In this document: positions 27,501 through 36,475 of the stretch, in pieces
How the letters are laid out: each line of letters begins with the position of its first letter
Position numbering within the stretch: the stretch's first letter is position 1
NCBI GenBank assembly: GCA_025055115.1
Contig: JANWYJ010000087.1
Location: 1-64,000, forward strand
DNA: 64,000 bases
Direction of reading: 5' to 3'
Source: Gemmata sp.
GTDB taxonomy: Bacteria > Planctomycetota > Planctomycetia > Gemmatales > Gemmataceae
Program-made: the position numbers and the translations under genes
Notes under the pieces: generated by a model
Database searches by the model: none
What the model was told of the DNA's origin: nothing
What the model saw: only the letters and a program-made list of their open reading frames with translations

Positions 27501-28197
27501 GGTTCGGTGTTTCTGCCGCATTCGGTTGCGGCGTAGGGGTAGGTTCTGGCGCAGGAAGCGTAGGGACAGGTGCTGGCGCACGAGTTGTTTCGAGGTTGGC
27601 GTTTTGTTGGACTGTTTCATCGGCGGACCTGTTGTACGCCACGTCTGGCTGCGCGGCCGGCTGTTGCGGGAACCACAATTCTTGAACCATGAAATAGCCA
27701 AGACCCACCGAGGCTACGAGACAAATCGCCACCACGGCGGCAATAAGACCATACGAACTCCTTTGTGGCGGATCTGCCTCTCTTGACACCATCACCGGGG
27801 AAACACCCGCGTCGGGCTGCGACAGGGTTCGCGGTGGGATGACCGGCTGGGACGCAGAATTGGGGGCCGCGACGGGTGATGGCTTGGCCGCGACGGGTGA
27901 TGGCTTGGCCACCGGTCGGGCAGGGCGAGGTGGGTTCGGTGCCGCATGGGCCGGCTGCGACGGACGAGGGGGAGCTACGGAGGTTCGGTTCGGTCCGGAT
28001 AGGACGGAGGACTCTTGGGTGACACCCGACCCAGTCGTGGTAGATGTGGCTGCTGCCGGTGATGACTCTATCAAAAGGTTGTTACGGCTCACGGCGATGA
28101 GTTGCTTGGTCCGTGGGCATGAAACTGCAAGACCAATGTCGTCAGGGTTGACCGGAATCAGCTGGTTACAACAACGGCATTTCACATAGGCCGGCAT
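24517..28197 (-). CDS. Giant zinc-ribbon / membrane / CxxCH / HEAT-repeat protein
   Basis: 1226 residues from ATG 28197, chosen for the strong AGGAGGAGGAGCGTT site. Order: a Cys-rich N-terminus (CRCC at 7-10 and Cys27, an incomplete zinc ribbon); Ser/Pro-rich linker; one membrane helix about 149-170; Pro-rich spacer with ETPPGPPYTPPPPA three times (247-288); a c-type heme motif CVLCH (Cys321, Cys324, His325); a middle region of unknown fold; and a C-terminal half of HEAT-like helical repeats (for example VELRRKAAQALVDLGDDAEP). The external part could bind heme and protein partners. Convergent with the zinc-ribbon protease, with which it shares domain style. Confidence 0.82.
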   Translation of the reverse strand: MPAYVKCRCCNQLIPVNPDDIGLAVSCPRTKQLIAVSRNNLLIESSPAAATSTTTGSGVTQESSVLSGPNRTSVAPPRPSQPAHAAPNPPRPARPVAKPSPVAAKPSPVAAPNSASQPVIPPRTLSQPDAGVSPVMVSREADPPQRSSYGLIAAVVAICLVASVGLGYFMVQELWFPQQPAAQPDVAYNRSADETVQQNANLETTRAPAPVPTLPAPEPTPTPQPNAAETPNLTTGIAPAPRTAPSETPPGPPYTPPPPAETPPGPPYTPPPPAETPPGPPYTPPPPAVVSQPMPPLPESLHPFTATYQREVVRVNHSRNCVLCHPPSFEQSDLVRGAVPDPNQPLPPPITQEYYNIGRQFVTATTTYLRQDFSVVQPVQYPGKWPQYQRYDYFVTIKKVDAPPALGPSPNSPYRHAVAFALRELSGRDFSNDPTWLNQQKKKAASLPDTSLVDVARYISLQTEPQAILHLKAQEFSKPLFDLTEKELEAAIKNMQDKYGATATRAALIAYLTPLTRTGDNPSRVKAVRLLEVATSRSADDQLPTEFAKAIISNSPVTLPPDTTFPRSSLGEGARASSTDKYGLPVYTLNKKLDKRISANLEKQLLGIREIDLDKETRETTNSLIRLAQRRASQRDVYHGPMVICNHRPDLAGLPFRMSYDATLSKEKAEALHATSRLMREVVQSCLQPGDPRPNTQQLYSALLGNSALLGNDGRFGFVNRFDPVKLRTAEAVPCIQQMLCAENRDIRRLACEMLRQIESVESTEALVRWAVFETEAEIRAAAIEALRVRQKHPVAEQLLQYMRYPLPYVVEHAAEALVALNCQEVIPQLAVMYDLPDPDAPFRIMARSPAELALTLVQIIGENITHYVILTIKAAEKLRADMATLEQAVVAAKNPDQAARHRHVEKVATFLTHSDVELRRKAAQALVDLGDDAEPAVKAIGQAVHDPDPIVQQLAEKIFKHLTLLAQTRADRLRQTILAVAQGLKATQPEDRVKALRNLAEYGPDALVVGEEIIEAMSDPVGAVQIAANDALKAIHPRLQPYVHEILHGTKKREALYGLKDLGRDATIAIPLLLRCNDNVRLWGGGNPRAGIHYEDLLPVIAQIAPEDKRFAAMVLNYIATRNNNALPKLRMRRAAALAQLPIINATTTEKVAALLAALEDEELTREVIKTLEGFGADAKPALPTLKKLKTAPKKEICDAAITAIATIEAAASKSSAETINNQQK
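27335..27460. repeat. 42-bp in-frame minisatellite inside the HEAT gene
   Basis: Three head-to-tail 42-bp units (27335-27376, 27377-27418, 27419-27460) encode the repeated 14-residue Pro-rich peptide. Units are nearly identical in DNA, which suggests recent expansion or homogenisation. Confidence 0.92.
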
Positions 28198-28625
28198 AAC
28201 GCTCCTCCTCCTGAACACCGTCATTCAGAAGACAAGATTACCGCTTGTCTGTACCATCCGCCAGACCTTTGTTCGGGAAAAATACACAAAATTCTGCACA
28301 CCGGCACAATTTTGATTTGACTTTGGCTCCCAATTGCGCAAAATCTTCATGAATAGTAAATTCTTGTACATTATTTCGCAGCGCCCGGGGGTATTTCCTA
28401 CTCCCGGCTCAACCGTCCCTTTGTCCTGAGGTATTTGTCCTGAGGTATTGGAATTCTGTCATGACAAGAAGTTTCACCTATTGACGGCCCCGAAGGAATG
28501 TCGGTTGCCAATGTTTTGGGCAAAAGGATCGTTGTAAAGCAGACAAGACACTTCGAGATGCTGGATGGCGGCTATTGCGGAGTGTCGGCGGAGCTAGAAG
28601 AATCCCGGAGCCAGCAGACGGAAAG
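28198..28625. other. 428-base intergenic region with a 14-bp tandem repeat
   Basis: No gene is supported. A/T-rich DNA at 28270-28380 probably contains the HEAT gene promoter. TTTGTCCTGAGGTA is repeated head to tail at 28420-28433 and 28434-28447. Confidence 0.6.
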
Positions 28626-29405
28626 TTAGCCAAAAAGGCGGCTGAACCAACTGACGCGGCGGGGTTGCGGCGGAGGGACCTCGACGGGGCGGCCTTGCAG
28701 CACGGCTCGGCCCCATTCGCTGGCGATGCGATCGGCCTGGGTCGAACCGACCCACCGGGCCAAACGGCGGTACCCGGCCCGCATTTGTGGGCGACGTTGG
28801 TCGATACCGTGCCCATCAGAACCTAATAGGTGGATGAAGCCACCTTGCGCCCATCGTTTGAGGGCCGATTCCAAACGTTCATCGCGTGGTTCGGCGAGAG
28901 CACAAGCGGTCACTTGAAATAGGCATCCTGCCGCGATCCACTTTTGCGCCAGTTCCAGATTGTCCAGGAGTGGCTCATAGCGTTCCGCGTGGGCAATGAT
29001 CAGCCGCACGCCGTCGGCCGTCAACGATTTTGCAAGCGGCAAGACGTCGAGGAAATCGCCGTGGGGCATCTCGACCAACAGCCACTGCCTGTGATCGCCG
29101 ACCGACAACAACTCCCCGGCCCGCCATTCCAACGGGGTGTTCCACGACAGCATTACCTCGGCCGCCGGATAGACGGTGAGGGGGATTTTCTTGTCGGCCA
29201 GCATGGCCCGTAAAAAGACGGCTGACGAATAGACCCGGTCGGCGTGGTTGTCGGGGTAGTCGCGGTTCTGGTGGGCGACAGCCGCGGCGTCAGTGACGCC
29301 TTCGCGCACTAGCATGCGGCACATCGCTAGCGCAATTTCCGCATTCGGCGGACCATCGTCCATGCCCGCCAGTAGATGAACGTGCGTATCAGCCAGAGCC
29401 GACAT
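28626..29405 (-). CDS. CpsB/CapC-type (PHP fold) tyrosine-protein phosphatase
   Basis: 259 residues, the usual length of the family. Metal-binding motifs of the PHP fold: DTHVHLLAGMDDGPP at the N-terminus (His8, His10), VAHQNRDY, a Glu in LLVEMP, IIAHAERYE and GSDGHG. CpsB/YwqE enzymes are manganese-dependent phosphatases that dephosphorylate tyrosine kinases controlling capsule or exopolysaccharide export. No capsule genes are adjacent, though two GT2 enzymes lie 18 kb away. The basic C-terminus (RRVSWFSRLFG) may touch the membrane. Confidence 0.88.
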   Translation of the reverse strand: MSALADTHVHLLAGMDDGPPNAEIALAMCRMLVREGVTDAAAVAHQNRDYPDNHADRVYSSAVFLRAMLADKKIPLTVYPAAEVMLSWNTPLEWRAGELLSVGDHRQWLLVEMPHGDFLDVLPLAKSLTADGVRLIIAHAERYEPLLDNLELAQKWIAAGCLFQVTACALAEPRDERLESALKRWAQGGFIHLLGSDGHGIDQRRPQMRAGYRRLARWVGSTQADRIASEWGRAVLQGRPVEVPPPQPRRVSWFSRLFG

Positions 29406-29604
29406 GACCAGATATTCAAAAAATCGGACAACGCGAACGAACCCTTATCTTAGTCGAAAATTTCGGCGACGATCATCGGAACCACGAAATTTCTAGCGCA
29501 TCGGTGCTCTCACGACGGCAGGCATGCGAAACATCATTGCCTGACGCATCGAAACGCATCAAACTAGCGGCAGTAATCTGTATTCCTCGTGTTGGGGGGG
29601 AGCC

Positions 29605-32600
29605 ATGTGGCGAATCGTTCTTCTTGCGTTGGTGGCCGTAACCGGAGTGGTTTCAGTGCTTTCGGCGGCGGACGAGATTCCACCCTCCCAGCAGTATCAG
29701 CGTTTCATTCAAACGCAAGCCGCCGAGCGACGGAAAAACGACCAAGCTCCGCCAACGCTAGAGGCTTGGACGAAACACGAAGCGGAGCTGCGACAGAAGC
29801 TGTTGGCGGCATGGGGGGGAGAGGCGTGCTTCCCTCCCACCCCCTGCGATCTGGACCCGCAAACCCACGGCGAACCTCTGCAACGCGATGGCTATACCGT
29901 TGAGAAGATCACGTTTCAAACGCGGCCTGGCATTCGCATGACGGCGAATCTTTATCTTCCCGATGCGGCCAAGAAAAAGCCGGCCCCAGCGATTCTCATG
30001 GTTCATGGGCATTGGCGGGGGGCCAAGCAGGACCCAACGGTTCAAGCCCGCTGTATCGGGGCCGCCAAGTTGGGGTTCGTGGTGCTGTGCGTGGATGCCT
30101 TCGGTGCCGGCGAACGCGCTATCGGCACTGCGTTGGGTGAATATCACGGCGAAATGACCGCGGCGACACTGCTGCCGCTGGGTTTGACCCTCTCCGGCTT
30201 ACAAGTGTATGAGAACATGCGGGCGGTGGATTATCTCGAAACCCGGCCTGAGGTGGACAAAAACCGCATCGGCATCACCGGGGCCAGTGGTGGCGGCAAT
30301 CAGACGATGTACGCCGCCGCGTGGGATAAACGCTTCAAATGTGCTGTTCCGGTTTGTTCCGTCGGCAACTACCAGGCCTATTTGCACGTCGCGTGCTGCA
30401 TGTGCGAAGTGGTGCCTGGAGCGTTGCAATTCACGGAAGAATGGGCGGTGTTGGGATTGATCGCCCCGCGACCGCTCATGGTGATCAGCGCCACAGGCGA
30501 TAGCATTCAGTTTTCCGTCGCGGAAGCGAAAAAATCCCTGGCCCTAACACGCCCGATATACAAACTTTTTGGGAAAGACCATCACCTCGTACACACCATT
30601 ATCGAAAGCCGGCACGACTATAACAAACCGATGCGCGAAGCGATGTACGGCTTCATGACATTGCATCTGAAAGGTGAAGGCCACGGCGAACCGATCCCAG
30701 AACCTGAGCTGAAAACCGAGAACCCCGAAGACCTCCGTTGCTTCCCAGGCACGACTCGCCCGAAAAACTTCCTGACACTGCCGCAATTCGCCGCCCAAGA
30801 GGCTAAGAAGCTCCGTGACCAAGCCCCCGCGATTGGCCCGAACAACAACAACCTGGCGGCCATGCAGCAGCGGCTGCACCATATGATGACCTGGGCTGGC
30901 AACTTGAACCCACCGGGCTTACCCCCATCTGTTTGGAAACCAGACGGCCACGGCCGCTGGAAGGCAACAATTCCGACGGCTCCCGGCCTGGCGCTAACGG
31001 CCACAGTCGAGGGCGGAAAAAATGACGACGGACCGGTTGTGATACTTCTGCATCTCGATGGCGCGGAGGCGGCCCGCCGAGGAGAACTCTACGCCGCCTT
31101 GCAGCAAGCCAACGTGCGTGTCATCACCTGCGATCTGCGCGCCACCGGCGCGTTGGCACCAGAACGCAACCGGGTTGGTCGGGCGCCCGATCATAACGCT
31201 GCCCAATGGGCCTTGTGGCTCGGTTGGCCCCTGTTGGTACAGTGGGTGGGCGACGTGCACCATGTGATGCAGGCCTATCAGAAGCACCAGGGGCGAACAC
31301 GCCAAGGTGAGTTCATCTTGCTGGGCGAAGGGCCGGCTGGGTTAGTCGCACTGGCGACATCCGCATGGACGCGTGATGGCAGCGTCGGTGGTGTAGCGAT
31401 GGTCAATACCCTGGCCACACTCGTGACTGATCGTCCGTATACGGATCAGCGTTTGGGTATTCTCGTACCGGGCTTTCTTCGCGATTTCGGCGACATCGGC
31501 CACTTTGCCGCACTCGATGTGGCCACGCCGCTCGTTATCGCTGGCGGTGTCCGGGGGGATGGTGAGAAACTGTCCCCAGAACAGTTGCGCGAACTTTATC
31601 AACCGGTGTTTAATTCAGCCCAGGCGACCGGCTCGCGGCGGCGGATTGTCATCACCACCCCCGAGAAAGTCCTCACGGAGTTGGGGCTGATCGCGGAGCA
31701 AGAAAAGAAACCCGAGCCGATTTTCGCGCCGGGCGCACAGTTGCAGAAGCTCGTCGGTGATGGCGCTGCCGGCGAAGGGCCGGCATGGGATAAAGAACTC
31801 GGCGTTCTCACCAGTGGCCAGCGCGGCATCCACCAGTGGACACCCACGGGCCAGGCCAAGGTGTGGCGCGCCAACGCCGGCACCAACGGCTTGCTCTTCG
31901 ATCGTGAAGGCCGCCTGGTGTGCTGCGAACCAGCGACACGCTCCGTCAGCCGCATCAGCCGCGATGGCCAACGCACCGTGTTGACCGATCGCTTCAACGG
32001 CAAAAAATACAACACTCCCAACGACCTCACCATCGACCGCCACAACCGCATCTACTTCAGCGATCCCCGCTATGGCAATCGCGATGATATGCAGCAAAAG
32101 GACGACCAAGGCCGAACCATCGAAGGGGTCTATCGCATCGATCCTGATGGCACGGTTCACCGCGTCATCGGCCGTGAGGTGCAGCGAGCCAATGGTGTGC
32201 TAGTGTCCGCCGACGACAAGTATCTGTTCGTGGCCGATAACAACAACAATGAAGTGGGTGGTGCTCGCAAGTTGTGGCGCTTCGATCTGAAAGCCGATGG
32301 CACGATCGATCCCAAAAGCCAAAAACTCCTCTACGATTGGGGCACCGGCCGCGGACCCGATGGCATCAAGCAAGACATCCAAGGGCGGCTCTATGTCGCT
32401 GCCGGGTTGAATAAACCGAATCCACCCGCTGAACCGGCTACCGATGTGAAAGGGGGAATCTATGTGATCGACCCCGAAACCGGTAAGCTGCTCGCTTTTC
32501 TTCCCGTGCCCAGCGATGAAGTAACCAATTGCGCCTTCGGCGACGACGACCGCAAAACCCTCTACATCACCGCCGGCGGTACCCTCTATAGCATCCGCAC

Positions 32601-32649
32601 CACCACCCCGGGTCGCGTCTTGTGGCCATCCAAAGAGCCTGGGAAATGA
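29605..32649 (+). CDS. Secreted fusion: alpha/beta-hydrolase (acetyl-xylan-esterase-like) + SMP-30/gluconolactonase
   Basis: 1014 residues. Signal peptide 1-21 (ALVAVTGVVSVLSAA). Residues about 90-360 form an alpha/beta hydrolase with LMVHGHW (oxyanion region), VDAFGAGER, and nucleophile elbow GASGG (Ser228); DHHLVH may supply the catalytic His. A second hydrolase-like segment without a clear nucleophile spans about 440-690. Residues about 720-1005 are an SMP-30/gluconolactonase propeller: GEGPAW, NTPNDLTIDRHNRIYFSD, RANGVLVSADDKYLFVAD, GPDGIKQD. The combination suggests de-esterification of plant or algal polysaccharide coupled to lactone opening, outside the cell. It stands alone on its strand. 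Confidence 0.85.
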   Translation: MWRIVLLALVAVTGVVSVLSAADEIPPSQQYQRFIQTQAAERRKNDQAPPTLEAWTKHEAELRQKLLAAWGGEACFPPTPCDLDPQTHGEPLQRDGYTVEKITFQTRPGIRMTANLYLPDAAKKKPAPAILMVHGHWRGAKQDPTVQARCIGAAKLGFVVLCVDAFGAGERAIGTALGEYHGEMTAATLLPLGLTLSGLQVYENMRAVDYLETRPEVDKNRIGITGASGGGNQTMYAAAWDKRFKCAVPVCSVGNYQAYLHVACCMCEVVPGALQFTEEWAVLGLIAPRPLMVISATGDSIQFSVAEAKKSLALTRPIYKLFGKDHHLVHTIIESRHDYNKPMREAMYGFMTLHLKGEGHGEPIPEPELKTENPEDLRCFPGTTRPKNFLTLPQFAAQEAKKLRDQAPAIGPNNNNLAAMQQRLHHMMTWAGNLNPPGLPPSVWKPDGHGRWKATIPTAPGLALTATVEGGKNDDGPVVILLHLDGAEAARRGELYAALQQANVRVITCDLRATGALAPERNRVGRAPDHNAAQWALWLGWPLLVQWVGDVHHVMQAYQKHQGRTRQGEFILLGEGPAGLVALATSAWTRDGSVGGVAMVNTLATLVTDRPYTDQRLGILVPGFLRDFGDIGHFAALDVATPLVIAGGVRGDGEKLSPEQLRELYQPVFNSAQATGSRRRIVITTPEKVLTELGLIAEQEKKPEPIFAPGAQLQKLVGDGAAGEGPAWDKELGVLTSGQRGIHQWTPTGQAKVWRANAGTNGLLFDREGRLVCCEPATRSVSRISRDGQRTVLTDRFNGKKYNTPNDLTIDRHNRIYFSDPRYGNRDDMQQKDDQGRTIEGVYRIDPDGTVHRVIGREVQRANGVLVSADDKYLFVADNNNNEVGGARKLWRFDLKADGTIDPKSQKLLYDWGTGRGPDGIKQDIQGRLYVAAGLNKPNPPAEPATDVKGGIYVIDPETGKLLAFLPVPSDEVTNCAFGDDDRKTLYITAGGTLYSIRTTTPGRVLWPSKEPGK

Positions 32650-32802
32650 TAGGCGGCGCTAGCTTCTCTTGTGATGGGTTGCAGTAACCGCAGCCCGTGA
32701 TAGCGCCATCTGGAGCACAAGAAAAAGTTGCGGCCGAACGCTTGTGGTGGGCGACCGAAGCTGCCGCCAGCGGTACAGCCGCAACTTGTGGCGGGCGAAA
32801 AC

Positions 32803-34371
32803 TTACCGGACCTTCGCCTTGAACTTCACCGTTCCGGTTTGGCCCGGTAACAGAACCCCTGGCAGTTCCCAACGGAGAATCAATGAGCCAACTTCGTTTT
32901 CTGCCGCGGAGAAATTCGCGGGACGGTCGGTTTGCGCTGAACCCGGGATATACTCCAAGCGCGGGCTAAGGTTGTCGCTAACCACCAAATCGCTCACCGG
33001 TTTGGTACCAGTATTGGCGTAACGAATAGTGATGGTAACGACTTCGCCGGGTTCTTTCGGCCCGGGTGGATCGACACTCTTGGTCACTGTCAGCGGGCAG
33101 AGCGTCGGATAGGCGGTCAGTTGCTCCGGTTCCACAACCGCGGCAGTCACCTTCAACCCATCCACCTGCCCCACGACCAACGGCCGCGTGCTACCAATGT
33201 AGAATGACAGACCCACCTTGCCGACGTATCCCGACGCCCGCACGCTCCCTTGCACCCCGCCAGTCCGCACGCTGCCGATGCCGACCATGGCCGCCTGGCG
33301 GTCACGGAATAGCCCTGGTCCGTGCACGCCGACATGCGCTGCCAGGAATCGGGCTTGTTCAAAACCACTGGGTAGAAGTTCAGACCGACGGATCATGAAT
33401 CGTGGCGAGCAAATGCACACCACGTTCGATGTCGTCACCTGCCGCTTGCCACCGATGGTGAATTCAACCGCGACATCGGTAGGGTCCAGACCGCCGAGTT
33501 GCCCGTTGCGGCCAATGCCCAAGGGGAATTCTTTGTCGCCCCCGTCGATGAAGCATTCTTCCTTTGGCCCTTTGGGGCCTAGCAGTGGATCGTACATCGG
33601 GCACAATCCGATCGGCAGCGACGGGGGAATCGCTGGCGATGGCAGCTTCTTCTCGCCGGGCAAAAGGATGGTGCCGTCGATCGCCAACGGCTGCAGTTGT
33701 TCGGCCGTTGGCTTCAGGTTCCCCACGCGGATGATGGCCATGAGCCGGCCGTTGGCCAGGGCTTGTTGGATGGCGTCGGACTCGGTCGTGTCGGGCATTT
33801 CAATGACCGCATCACGACCAACTTCTGTTGGCAGGGCTTTCTCCGGGTCTTCCAAATAGACGACCTTGGTGATGACCACCCCCTTGAGCACGCGCTCGAT
33901 GTCGGCTTCGGAAAGAGCAATCGGAATCGGATAGTCCATGTACTTCATCCCCGGCCGCGGGACGAGGGTTCCGCGCACTTCAATTTCCGGAAACAGCGAC
34001 TGCCCCGGCCGAAATGGCAGATTGCTCAACTCGAAGCGATACACATAGCCCGGACGAAGTCCCAGAACGACCGGCGCTTCGTAAATGCGGCTCCTCGTGG
34101 TGCCCGGATACGCCGTGACACGAACCCCCTTGGGCACCAGGAACTTCGCGGCCACCAGCGGCGCGGGCATGGGATGGCCTATCCCCGATTCCAGGACCGG
34201 AGCATGGGCCGGAGCATGGGCCGCGCGGTCCGACAATCCGCCATACGCTGCTACACCCGACGGCGAACCCGAACCAGCAACCGGCTGCGCACCCCACGGC
34301 CGCGCTTGCCCTGCCGCCAACGAAGCCCCGACTGCCAGCAAGCCCAGGAGAGTGAGTGATTTCCCATTCAT
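32803..34371 (-). CDS. Secreted DUF11-type repeat protein with shared N-terminal domain
   Basis: 522 residues from ATG 34371 (GGAGTTGCC upstream). Signal peptide MNGKSLTLLGLLAVGASLAA. Residues about 100-240 form a domain with the pattern YVYRFELSNLPFRPGQ ... ITKVVYLEDPEKA ... LMAIIRVGNL, which clearly parallels the lipoprotein encoded just upstream. The C-terminal ~100 residues are a DUF11-like Ig-fold repeat (PGEVVTITIRYANTGTKPVS, VVSDNLSPRLEYIPGSAQ), typical of large envelope proteins. The product is expected in the cell envelope. It follows the lipoprotein gene after 172 bases on the same strand, so joint expression is possible. Confidence 0.8.
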   Translation of the reverse strand: MNGKSLTLLGLLAVGASLAAGQARPWGAQPVAGSGSPSGVAAYGGLSDRAAHAPAHAPVLESGIGHPMPAPLVAAKFLVPKGVRVTAYPGTTRSRIYEAPVVLGLRPGYVYRFELSNLPFRPGQSLFPEIEVRGTLVPRPGMKYMDYPIPIALSEADIERVLKGVVITKVVYLEDPEKALPTEVGRDAVIEMPDTTESDAIQQALANGRLMAIIRVGNLKPTAEQLQPLAIDGTILLPGEKKLPSPAIPPSLPIGLCPMYDPLLGPKGPKEECFIDGGDKEFPLGIGRNGQLGGLDPTDVAVEFTIGGKRQVTTSNVVCICSPRFMIRRSELLPSGFEQARFLAAHVGVHGPGLFRDRQAAMVGIGSVRTGGVQGSVRASGYVGKVGLSFYIGSTRPLVVGQVDGLKVTAAVVEPEQLTAYPTLCPLTVTKSVDPPGPKEPGEVVTITIRYANTGTKPVSDLVVSDNLSPRLEYIPGSAQTDRPANFSAAENEVGSLILRWELPGVLLPGQTGTVKFKAKVR

Positions 34372-34543
34372 GGCAACTCCGCTTGTCATTCGCGAGGCCT
34401 TTGCGTTCCATTTCGGTATTTCTGCGCCGGCAATGCCCAAGTTCCAAGGAGAAGACCCGATCGGAGTGCTTCCACTTGGAACTTCGAGCACTGGCCCGTG
34501 GGTCGAAAGGTCCCACGGGCCTCAACCGGAACGCCACGACAGG

Positions 34544-35866
34544 TCATTTCGCTTTGGGTGCTGCGGGGGGCAGCGGTGCCAGAGGTGCTGGAGGAAGATC
34601 GGTCGGCCCGGATGGTGGCTCAGGCAGCGACAGCGGCGGATTGACGGTCGCTGTGCCCGGCGGATTGAGGGGAGCTGATGGCCCCGGTGGTAGATCACCC
34701 AGCCCCGCATTGGGCAGCGGTTTGGGGTTCGGCAATGGCATGCCGGCCGGCGGCATCATGCCCGGCGGGGGAGCCGTGATGGGCGGCGACGATTTGTTCT
34801 CCAGGTCGATATTACCCATCCGCACGATCGCCAGGATGGTTCCGCGACGCTGCGCTTCGGCGATCGGGTCGGCTCCAGGTTCTAAGCGGGTGGAAACGAT
34901 CTCCTCCGCACCAATGATCGTGCTGAAATCTTGGTTGGCCGGATCGGGCAAGTATACCACCTTCACGACGAGATTGCCCGCTTTCGCTTGGGCGAAGTCG
35001 TCGGCGGTGAACGTGATCGGCACCGACGCATGCGACAAGAAGGTGAGCGTCTTGGGAGTAGCCGGAGCCACTTCAAGGGTGGGGTAGAAGGCTCGGCCAG
35101 GGAAGTCGGGCAGAATTTGCGTCAGTCGCAACCGGTAGATCTGCCCTTGCACGAAGTTGTATTCCTTCGGCGCGGTCAGACCGTCTTTCTCCTCGCTGAA
35201 ATTGCCATCGGGCAACTGCCAGGTAATTTTCATCCCAGCCGGACCGGTGAAGTTGATCGAAGTACGGCCGCTGCCGACCCCTGGGCGACCCATCATCCCG
35301 CCATGCTGACCGGGCATCAAAGCCCCGTAGGCTGCGACAGCCCCGGGGACACCTTGGCCGGGCACCGGCAGAATGCCGTAGCGAGGCATCGGCGGCATTT
35401 GCGGCCCGTATTTCGCAGGAATGCCCGGATCGTAGGGAATGCTGGTTTTGCCGTAGCCATCGGGCATCGCGTAGCCCCCGGCCGGCGCACCGCCTTTGAT
35501 AATCCGCCCACCGATCCCCGGTACCGAGCAATTGGTACAACCCTCACCCGAGACAATGCGGCTGCCACCAATAGCCCCCACGGGGCGGAACACCCCTTGC
35601 TCGCCGATCAGCGTGGTTGTTCCTCCCGCGGGCATCACGCCGCCCGCCGTGCTGACGCCGGGGGTAGCCCCGCGAGCTTGTGTCTGCATCACCGGTTCAC
35701 CCAACGGACCTTGAACCGACGGCACCGGTTGCCCGCGGGTGACGGTTCCGAACCCGCCCCGGTGGGTGGTTTGCGCGTAGCTGCCGTGCGAATGGGTGTC
35801 GGAGCTGACGCAGCCACCGCCCCCCAATCCGGCCAATAGAATTAACGTGGTCGCGGTTCGCTTCAT
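34544..35866 (-). CDS. Lipoprotein, Gly/Pro-rich, with domain paralogous to downstream gene
   Basis: 440 residues. The N-terminus is a lipoprotein signal (LILLAGLGGGGC; lipidated Cys19). Residues 25-205 are a Gly/Pro/Met-rich low-complexity stretch. Residues about 215-370 contain the shared domain: YRLRLTQILPDFPGRAFYP, NLVVKVVYLPDPANQD and ILAIVRMGNI, aligning with the same elements in the 32803-34371 product. The C-terminus is Pro-rich. It is probably held in the outer or cytoplasmic membrane with the long Gly-rich stretch as a spacer. Function unknown. Confidence 0.8.
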   Translation of the reverse strand: MKRTATTLILLAGLGGGGCVSSDTHSHGSYAQTTHRGGFGTVTRGQPVPSVQGPLGEPVMQTQARGATPGVSTAGGVMPAGGTTTLIGEQGVFRPVGAIGGSRIVSGEGCTNCSVPGIGGRIIKGGAPAGGYAMPDGYGKTSIPYDPGIPAKYGPQMPPMPRYGILPVPGQGVPGAVAAYGALMPGQHGGMMGRPGVGSGRTSINFTGPAGMKITWQLPDGNFSEEKDGLTAPKEYNFVQGQIYRLRLTQILPDFPGRAFYPTLEVAPATPKTLTFLSHASVPITFTADDFAQAKAGNLVVKVVYLPDPANQDFSTIIGAEEIVSTRLEPGADPIAEAQRRGTILAIVRMGNIDLENKSSPPITAPPPGMMPPAGMPLPNPKPLPNAGLGDLPPGPSAPLNPPGTATVNPPLSLPEPPSGPTDLPPAPLAPLPPAAPKAK

Positions 35867-36026
35867 GTCTCCCCCCGACTAAGTGCGATGATGTCGAGCA
35901 TCAACACCACTTTCGGCATCCGCATCTCTGAAACTTTGCGTAAACTCGGAATTTACGCTGAAACCGAATACCTTAGCGCCATCGCTACTATCGGCGTACC
36001 GCGACGGAATCCTGACTCGGTGGGCC

Positions 36027-36220
36027 GGAATCCTTCCGCTTTCAGCCAGAGCGTAGTAATTGGTGATCCTTCGGTTTTCAGTCAGAACGTGGTCATTGGT
36101 AATATGGAGAGCTTTGTTGGGTATCTGGGCGCTCGGGTGATCCTTCCGTTTTCGGCCAGAGCGTGGCGATTGCCCAGCACTTTGTTGCGCAATTGTTACA
36201 TAGTGGGCCGCCGGACGAAC
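36027..36220. repeat. Three-copy direct repeat, 36-37 and 74 bp apart
   Basis: An approximately 37-bp unit begins at 36027, 36063 and 36137; the core reads CCTTC.G.TTTCAG.CAGA.CG. Copies 2 and 3 also share a following ...CTTTGTTG.G element, so the full unit is about 74 bp. Each copy can form a small hairpin around the loop TTCAG.CAG. The 609-base interval 35867-36475 holds no supported gene; short frames through it are built from the repeats. Confidence 0.8.
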
Positions 36221-36475
36221 TCCGATGGCAAACTGACACGCCCCAGGGTTATTTCGCGTTGGATTGATCGTCGGAATCATGTGGGCAGCGATAAGTAACG
36301 GACCTTCGTAAAAGACCTTGCGCCGCTTCCGTCATCGACCCAATCTGGCGAAACTCTCAGGACGCCAAAACGATAGCGCCTCTCGTTTCGTCGTATTAGC
36401 GTCGTCAGAAGCCAGTGACAGAGACGATCGGCCCGTGTCTCTGGGCTTCCCCTGGGGGTCTGCTGGGAGTTTCCC

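Noticed and set aside
35888-36298. 136-codon plus-strand frame upstream of the response regulator
   Set aside because: It is made of the direct repeats and has no ribosome site; copies would encode repeated, low-quality peptide.
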